Source of the DNA: Galbula dea
Lineage: Eukaryota; Chordata; Aves; Piciformes; Galbulidae
NCBI GenBank assembly: GCA_013399015.1
Contig: VWZX01006563.1
Span: 806,001 to 870,000 of the forward strand
DNA: 64,000 nucleotides
Direction: 5' to 3'
Translations under genes and position numbers: made by a program
Notes under the pieces: generated by a model
What the model was told of the DNA's origin: nothing
The model's database searches: none
What the model saw: only the letters and a program-made list of their open reading frames with translations
Shown: positions 59,001 to 64,000 of the stretch, in pieces
How the letters are laid out: each line of letters opens with the position of its first letter
How positions within the stretch are numbered: position 1 is the stretch's first letter

Positions 59001-62000
59001 ATTTGCTCACTAAACTGGGAGGAGCTGTTGACTCCCTTGAGGGCAGTGAGGCCCTAGAGAGGGACCTTGATAAAATAGAGTGCTGGGCAACCACCAATGG
59101 CATGAGATTTAACAAGGGCAAGTGCTGGGTTCAGCACTGGCAGTGGGGCAACACCAGACGTGTATAGACTGGGGAGCGAGAGGCTGGAGAGCAGCAGTGC
59201 GGAGAGGGACCTGGGGGTCTTCCTTAACAGTAATGCTGAATATGAGTCAGCAGTGTGCTCTGGGCAGCCAGGAGAGCCAGTTATGTCCTGGGGTGCATCA
59301 AGAACAGCATCACCAGCCGGTCAAGAGAGGTGATTATCCCACTCTACTCTGCACTGGTTTGACTGCATCTTGAGTATTGCATGTAGTTTTGGGCTCTGCA
59401 ACTTAGAAAAGATACTAAGCTGTGGGAGAGAGTCCAGAGGAGGGCTACAAAGATGGTGAAGGGATTGGAGGGTAAATCTTATGAGAAGCCGCTGTGATCA
59501 CTTGATACATGAGGCTACTTGTTTAGCCTCCAGAAGAGGAGATTGAGAGGAGACCTCATAGCTGTCTTCAGCATCCTCACAAGGGATAGTAGAGGGGTAG
59601 GTACCAATCTTCTAAATCTGGTAGACAGTTATAGGACTATGGGAAACCGGATGAAGTTGAGTCAGGAGAGGTTCAGGCTGGAGATTAGGAAAAGGTCCTT
59701 CCCTCAGAGGGTGGGTGGGAAGTTGTCCCAGCACCATGCCTGATGGAGTTTAAGAAGCATCTAGATAACTCTCAGACACATGGTGTGACTTTAACTCTAT
59801 GAGTTTAAGAGCTGGACTTGATCCTAATGGGTCCCTTCCAGCTCAGTCAATACTATGATACTATGAACTCCAAATGGCAATTGTGTACAGCACATTTAAA
59901 ATACATACAGAAAAAGAATTGTCTATAGGAGAAACTTTGCATTAGAGAGTTAGGCAATGTGAAATTGTCCCTCTAAAGGAAAGAACAATCTGTTCAACTG
60001 ATGGTAACTTAAATTGATTCCAAAGCATAGTTTACCTTAAAACAGGTGTCCATTCAATTTATTCTTGTTCAGATCTTACTGACAGCATTCACTGAGTCAC
60101 ACCAAAGCACTACGACCTAGTATTTGAATGCATCTTAGTAACGAAGATATATTTTGATTCATATAACAACTGGTTTTGCTTTGCATGTGGTAAAGCAACT
60201 GTGAGGCTCATAGGAAACTGACTCATAAGGGAAAGCTCTCTCCAGCATGCACTGTAGCATAGGCATAGTTGCCAAGAAGTTATCTGGGTTCATTTCCATG
60301 GCAACCAATCAATATAACTGTTTATTTCTAAAGGCCTTGCACTTGAACTAAGACTCCTATAAACTTAGATATTACTCTTTAAAATTAAATGTTCTGATTG
60401 ACTTTTTTCAGCAGGAAGGGAATAACTTCCTAGTGATTTTCTTTACACAAAAATTACATTCATTAAAATGTCAAGGGGTTTTTTTATAATGGAATTAGAA
60501 GAACTGTTGGGGGGGCAGTTGGTTGGGGATTTTTGTGTCTATGCAATTGGACATTTTTGGGACAAATACTACTGAAAGAAAATCTTGGGCAGTCATATCA
60601 CTTAGTTAATTTGCATTCAATTCACTTGCTCGCTCAGTCTTTTTAGTCTAACAAGCTTCTGAAAGTTAACTACCAGCAGAGTTGCAGGCAAGAGCAACTC
60701 TACTGTCTTTCTGTACCAATACAGGCATATTGCTTCTGGTGTTCAAAACAAGTAAAACTGATTTTGATGTGGTGACAGTGATAAGAGAGAAGGATGTTTT
60801 TATACCTTCATTTTTAGGAGAAGCTCAAAATGTTACTTAGAAAAAACCCCAACATGTTAACAGGGTTTAAATTCTAAGTTACTGGACCACTGTGATCTGC
60901 AGAAAAAGCATTCTCAGGAGTTGCATTGTCTTTAAGTACAGTATGCAAATATGCACACCCCAGACACCCATGCACTTGGGTAGCTGTGTTCTGCTCAACA
61001 GTGGACATCTAGTTGACTATTTTCTTTACCTGAGAGTTGAGCAACTATCATGTGAGTGCCACAAGTTACTCCTAGGTCTTCTAAATGTAACAAATGTTAG
61101 CAGTTACTGAATATTCCTTTAAGGTTGTATTTTATGTGATGACTTCTTGTTTTGGCCTGTTTCCAGTAGAGTATGTAACTACTAGTAATTTGCCTTTTTT
61201 GAGTTCAGGGTCTGTCTGGGATTTAAATAACTCATACTGGCAGTTTGGGATTTTTTTTTCCCAAAGTACAGGAAAGTTTACAATATAAAACCTAAGAGAT
61301 AAAAGGTATGTAGCTTGTGGTGTACAGAGCCTGTTCCTTTTAGGTCACATGAATGAATATGACTCAGTGTTGTATCATCAGAATCTGTTAAATCTGTTAT
61401 GGTCATTGAGCTGACTCATTTTAGGCAGGCTAATTTATTCCTACCTTAGGAAGTCACGCTACCAGTGAACGCTGTAGTTGGCAGTCTCACAGCAAACTGG
61501 AACTTTTGCATGAGCCTTGCGATTCATCATTTGTTCATAGATGATACAGTCTGACTCCAGCTTGTATGGAACCATAATATTCTACCTCTATGAAAGATGT
61601 CAGACTGGATCTTCAATCATAAGATGCTGTAAGAAGTTAATATAAACCAAGGATGTATGTATTAGAGAAAAGCAAGAGAAAGAAAAGGACAAATATTGCT
61701 TTAATATGTGAGGACTGTACTTGAACGATTAGAGTGGTAGAAGAAATTAGCAGTTTCTCCACAGTTCCAAGTTCTGAGTTTAGAGATACAGGACTAGAAA
61801 AAAGCTTTTGATCATTGAGGCAGGTCACCTGGAATCATTGTCCTTATGTCCCCTGTTATTGACAAACTGGCCAACCTTGTCTTTAAATTCAGTATTTGAA
61901 GGTAGTTCTAGAAACGTTGTGGTTTGAGACCTTGTAATTTTCAGTTTTAAATGGGTGTTTGATTATGCCTTATTTTAATAGATTTTAGAGTAAGTCTTAA

Positions 62001-63613
62001 CCACTTTTCATTTGACTTAAGGTTATTTGGTCTATAAAGTGTTTGAATTACTTAGTGTATTTTTGTTATATGTAATTTTTTCTTCTTAGATACAGGAGTT
62101 TTCTAGTTGTCCTCCCTGTACCTGTTCATCTTGGACTCTGTTCTTGCTTAACCAGAGTTACCAACAGAATAATGTATTCCATTTGAGTCTTATATAATAA
62201 CATTAATATAGCTGAAAGCATCTTACATTTTGCCTTTTCTTTTTAGCTGCAACATATTGTCATGTTGTAATCCTCCCACAATGAACAAATTCATTCCGAT
62301 ATTAATCATCTTATTTTGCTCTTAAATGGCAAGCTTCCAGCATGTAGCTGAAATTCTCATTTTCTCCACGTGCATTACTTTGTATCTGGTTATTGTACAT
62401 TATTTTCTTTGTTCTTTTCCAGGCCTCAAATTTATCTAGTTTTGATTATATGATGCTCCCTTTCTCTGTATTGAAAGACTACTTGTCAGAGATGGTATCT
62501 TGAGCACATTGCAAAGCTGAGCAGCTCAGAGGACAGTGCCTGAGAGCTAATGTTCAGGAAAACTTCCCTCTCCTGAGGCAAACTGGAGAAATCAGAGTAA
62601 AACACGTGGTTCTTAAATTTTTCTGTAGGCCTACTATTGTGTTCAGTGTTTGAAATAGTTACTAGTCTTGTTACACAAAGACAAGGATGAAGGATGATTA
62701 TTCAGGTCTTGGATCAGATTTTGCATGAAATGACTACTCTAAAAGCAGTGGAACAAGTGTTCTTCAGCTTTATGGTCCTGAATGCCTATGCAAACAAGAC
62801 TAAGCATGTGCTCTCTACTTTCAGGGAGGTAGTACAGGCAAACTGTGTCCGTTGGAAGAAAAAGTTCATGTTTATGTGTAAAATCAGTGCCAGTGCCACA
62901 ACAGGGATACTGGATACTTGCATCTGCAGGGTGTCTGTACGGAAGGTAAGTAGCTCTTTTTCTGTCCTTTTTTCCCCCTACTCTTTCTTCCCTTGTTTTG
63001 GTTTAATTTTTAAATGTCTGATAAACTTCTTAAAGCAAATTTAAGCTGCAACCATGTCAGGTATTCTTCTGGTTGAAATTTTGTAATAATCTTATTAGTT
63101 ACCTTAGCTTGAATAATTAAAAATTTATGTTCTTACTGAAAACAACACCTATTCCAGCAGGATGGCAAAGGAATCGCTCATCAGTCTTTAGAAAATTAGC
63201 CCTTAACAGATACTTCTAGCAAGCTGGAAGGAATCCAGTAGGATCATTAAACTTAGAAGCCTTGAACTCTGCTAAGTACCAGAATTTTGTATGCAGCACT
63301 TCCTGCCTTTGGGTCCAGACTTTGCAAGAGCCAAGTGCTTTTTCAAGAGTCAAGGCACTCACCCTTCCCCCTGTGCAAGATGACAGTCTTCAGCTGGCCT
63401 ACACCACATACCTTACTAAGTTCTAAATGACAGCGGTACAGCCTACCAAATGTGTGTTGAACTACTTTAAAATGAAGATTACTATTTGCTTTTGTAAAAT
63501 GTAAACCAAACCAACAAAAACCCCAATCAGTATCTTTAATACCTTAATGGCATGATTTTTTTCTTTTTTTCCTTTTTATCTAGGAGTTAAAAGGAGGAAA
63601 GGCATATGCAAAG
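49493..63613 (+). CDS. EEIG2: EEIG2 (FAM102B), first three coding exons, 3' part outside window
   Basis: EEIG1/FAM102 family protein with an N-terminal C2-like domain. The family is linked to membrane-associated scaffolding; EEIG1 is known as an oestrogen-induced gene that acts in RANK signalling in osteoclasts, while the role of EEIG2 is less clear. Exons 1-3 encode 100 residues here: MAFIMMKKKKFKF, the conserved ELSSVPFVNGVLFCKVRLLD segment, QANCVRWKKKF, RVSVRK, then ELKGGKAYAK. Phases (2, 0, 0) and GT-AG sites agree. This is the start of the N-terminal C2 domain; the rest lies beyond 64000. MAFIMM at the start and EVVQANC favour FAM102B over the paralogue FAM102A. Its divergent neighbour SLC25A24 supports this. 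Confidence 0.94.
50488..50542 (+). other. Exon-like block in EEIG2 intron 1
   Basis: A long CT tract and CCTCAG acceptor, 55 nt, then a GG/GTAAGC donor. Inclusion between exons 1 and 2 would bring an in-frame TGA, so it could only be a poison or non-coding exon. Unproven. Confidence 0.2.
52440..52707 (+). mobile_element. CR1 LINE, 3' fragment
   Basis: Contains 'gagcactggaacaggctgcccag', 'ctctggagacattaaaa', 'ggggtcccttccaacccc' and ends with ATTCTGTGATTC at about 52694-52707. Sense to EEIG2. Confidence 0.93.
54610..54925 (-). mobile_element. CR1 LINE, diverged 3' fragment
   Basis: Starts 'tcatagaataatttggggtgg' in the reverse-tail style and later shows 'gaagacagcagttagatctccct', a typical reverse CR1 segment. 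Older than the other copies. Antisense to EEIG2. Confidence 0.7.
56733..57950 (+). mobile_element. Putative solo LTR or composite LTR-like repeat
   Basis: A block of higher GC than its flanks. It starts TGTTAGG and has a TATA-like ATAAAAGGG at about 57188 followed by a pyrimidine-rich stretch, then a minisatellite of about 35-50-bp units (57350-57645), a TG run (57648-57659) and a second TATA-like motif (TTTATATATAGGG, about 57720). This resembles the build of avian ERVL-type LTRs. No internal coding region or paired LTR is seen and the ends are uncertain. Confidence 0.4.
57350..57645 (+). repeat. Minisatellite of degenerate 35-50 bp units
   Basis: About seven imperfect units begin with GCCAGC(A/C)A(A)-like motifs at about 57351, 57401, 57437, 57489, 57538, 57575 and 57623. 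Several continue with 'tgggagtgggac..tgggtcagag' and 'cctgtgtg'. Followed by a TG microsatellite. Confidence 0.7.
58855..59868 (+). mobile_element. CR1 LINE with RT remnant
   Basis: About 1 kb, 5'-truncated within the ORF2 reverse transcriptase. The open part shows GLPQGPILCPVLFNIFVNDL, then SEALERDLDKIECWATTN and MRFNKGKCWV. The 3' UTR follows ('gagaggttcaggctggag', 'cagagggtgggtggg') with the tail 'gggtcccttccagctcagtc' and ACTATGATACTATGA at the end. Sense to EEIG2, inactive. Confidence 0.93.
59869..62824 (+). other. EEIG2 intron 1, distal part
   Basis: No gene or repeat recognised. T- and G-rich short runs at about 60476-60535 only. Confidence 0.6.
62825..62945 (+). CDS. EEIG2: EEIG2 exon 2 (residues 50-90)
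   Basis: 121 nt, TTTCAG acceptor and GTAAGT donor. Completes Arg50 and encodes EVVQANCVRWKKKF through RVSVRK. Confidence 0.96.
62946..63583 (+). other. EEIG2 intron 2
   Basis: 638 bp with a strong T-rich tract before the exon 3 acceptor. Nothing else recognised. Confidence 0.75.
63584..63613 (+). CDS. EEIG2: EEIG2 exon 3 (residues 91-100)
   Basis: A 30-nt microexon encoding ELKGGKAYAK, with a long pyrimidine tract and TCTAG acceptor and a GTAAAC donor. Phase 0 at both ends; the sequence is highly conserved in the family. Confidence 0.93.
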
Positions 63614-64000
63614 GTAAACTGAGATGTATCTAATTTTGTGGATGAATTAGCTTTTCTTTCTCATTATTTTATGTCTTTTAAAGTAATTCCAGAATAGTAC
63701 TTTAACACCCAAGATTTCATTATATGCACAGCAGTGACACAGTGGTGTTGGAACTCTTGATCAGTGTGTTTAATAAGTATATAATAATATTATACCACCA
63801 CAATATGTTTTTCTTTCAGTTTAGTATGTTAAAAGGGTTGATAAAAGTGAACCCTTCTGCATAAGTTTATTTTAAAAAATAAGCTTTTCTTGTTCTTTTC
63901 TCTTCAGACTTGAAAAATCTTTGAGAATTTTTAACTGAAAATAGAGCTATGCAGTTTATTTTCTGCTTTTTGCCTTGGGCCAGTCCCGTTAATGGGCATC
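63614..64000 (+). other. EEIG2 intron 3 (start only)
   Basis: AT-rich. The next expected exon, beginning with the LGFADLNLAEF-type segment of the family, is not present before the window ends. Confidence 0.75.

Larger units (their letters stand above)
49642..62824 (+). other. EEIG2 intron 1
   Basis: 13.2 kb. Holds the 3' half of the CpG island, an exon-like block (50488-50542), CR1 copies at 52440-52707, 54610-54925 and 58855-59868, and a composite repeat at 56733-57950. No other gene seen. Confidence 0.75.

Noticed and set aside
62694..62824. Upstream part of a 116-aa frame that contains EEIG2 exon 2, suggesting an internal start
   Set aside because: The conserved sequence begins exactly at the TTTCAG acceptor at 62825. 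The upstream part is intronic and lacks family similarity.
1..64000. tRNA, rRNA or snRNA genes
   Set aside because: I looked for box-B-like and conserved small-RNA sequences by eye and found none. A covariance-model scan would be needed to exclude diverged copies.

Overview
This is nuclear DNA from a vertebrate, almost certainly a bird. The genes have GT-AG introns and unmethylated-type CpG islands at their promoters. The dispersed repeats are mostly CR1 LINE fragments, plus one betaretrovirus-like endogenous retrovirus. No SINEs were recognised, and the intergenic background is AT-rich. The species cannot be read from the sequence.

Layout. 1-18 kb is intergenic: two CR1 fragments (1785-1976 and 15596-15998), a 4.5-kb minus-strand endogenous retrovirus with paired LTRs (4811-9322), and an orphan CpG island (about 12050-12570). 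From 20374 to 43124, on the minus strand, lies a complete ten-exon SLC25A24 gene (calcium-regulated mitochondrial ATP-Mg/phosphate carrier). I rebuilt it exon by exon: every junction is GT-AG, all phases agree, and the product is 476 aa with no break. Its 3'UTR extends toward about 18030. Its introns hold two CR1 copies of note (28160-28403; a 3.4-kb copy at 29456-32890) and another in intron 1 (35186-35450). From 49493 to beyond the window end, on the plus strand, lie the first three coding exons of EEIG2 (FAM102B). They encode the start of its N-terminal C2-like domain and are separated by a 13-kb first intron that carries three CR1 copies and a composite LTR-like or minisatellite repeat. 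The two genes are head to head with about 6.4 kb between start codons, each with its own CpG island. This matches the known vertebrate order SLC25A24 - EEIG2.

The most unusual object is the endogenous retrovirus. Its two LTRs are nearly identical apart from one short U3 block. Its body is grossly deleted and broken (a remnant of RNase H and integrase only, no recognisable protease, reverse transcriptase or envelope). The space after a tRNA-Lys1,2-like primer binding site is filled with hydrophobic and Ala/Pro/Ser-rich open frames, including an in-frame tandem repeat, that I do not recognise. It lacks an obvious target-site duplication. Nothing resembling a CRISPR array, a bacterial-style system or a new enzyme system is present.
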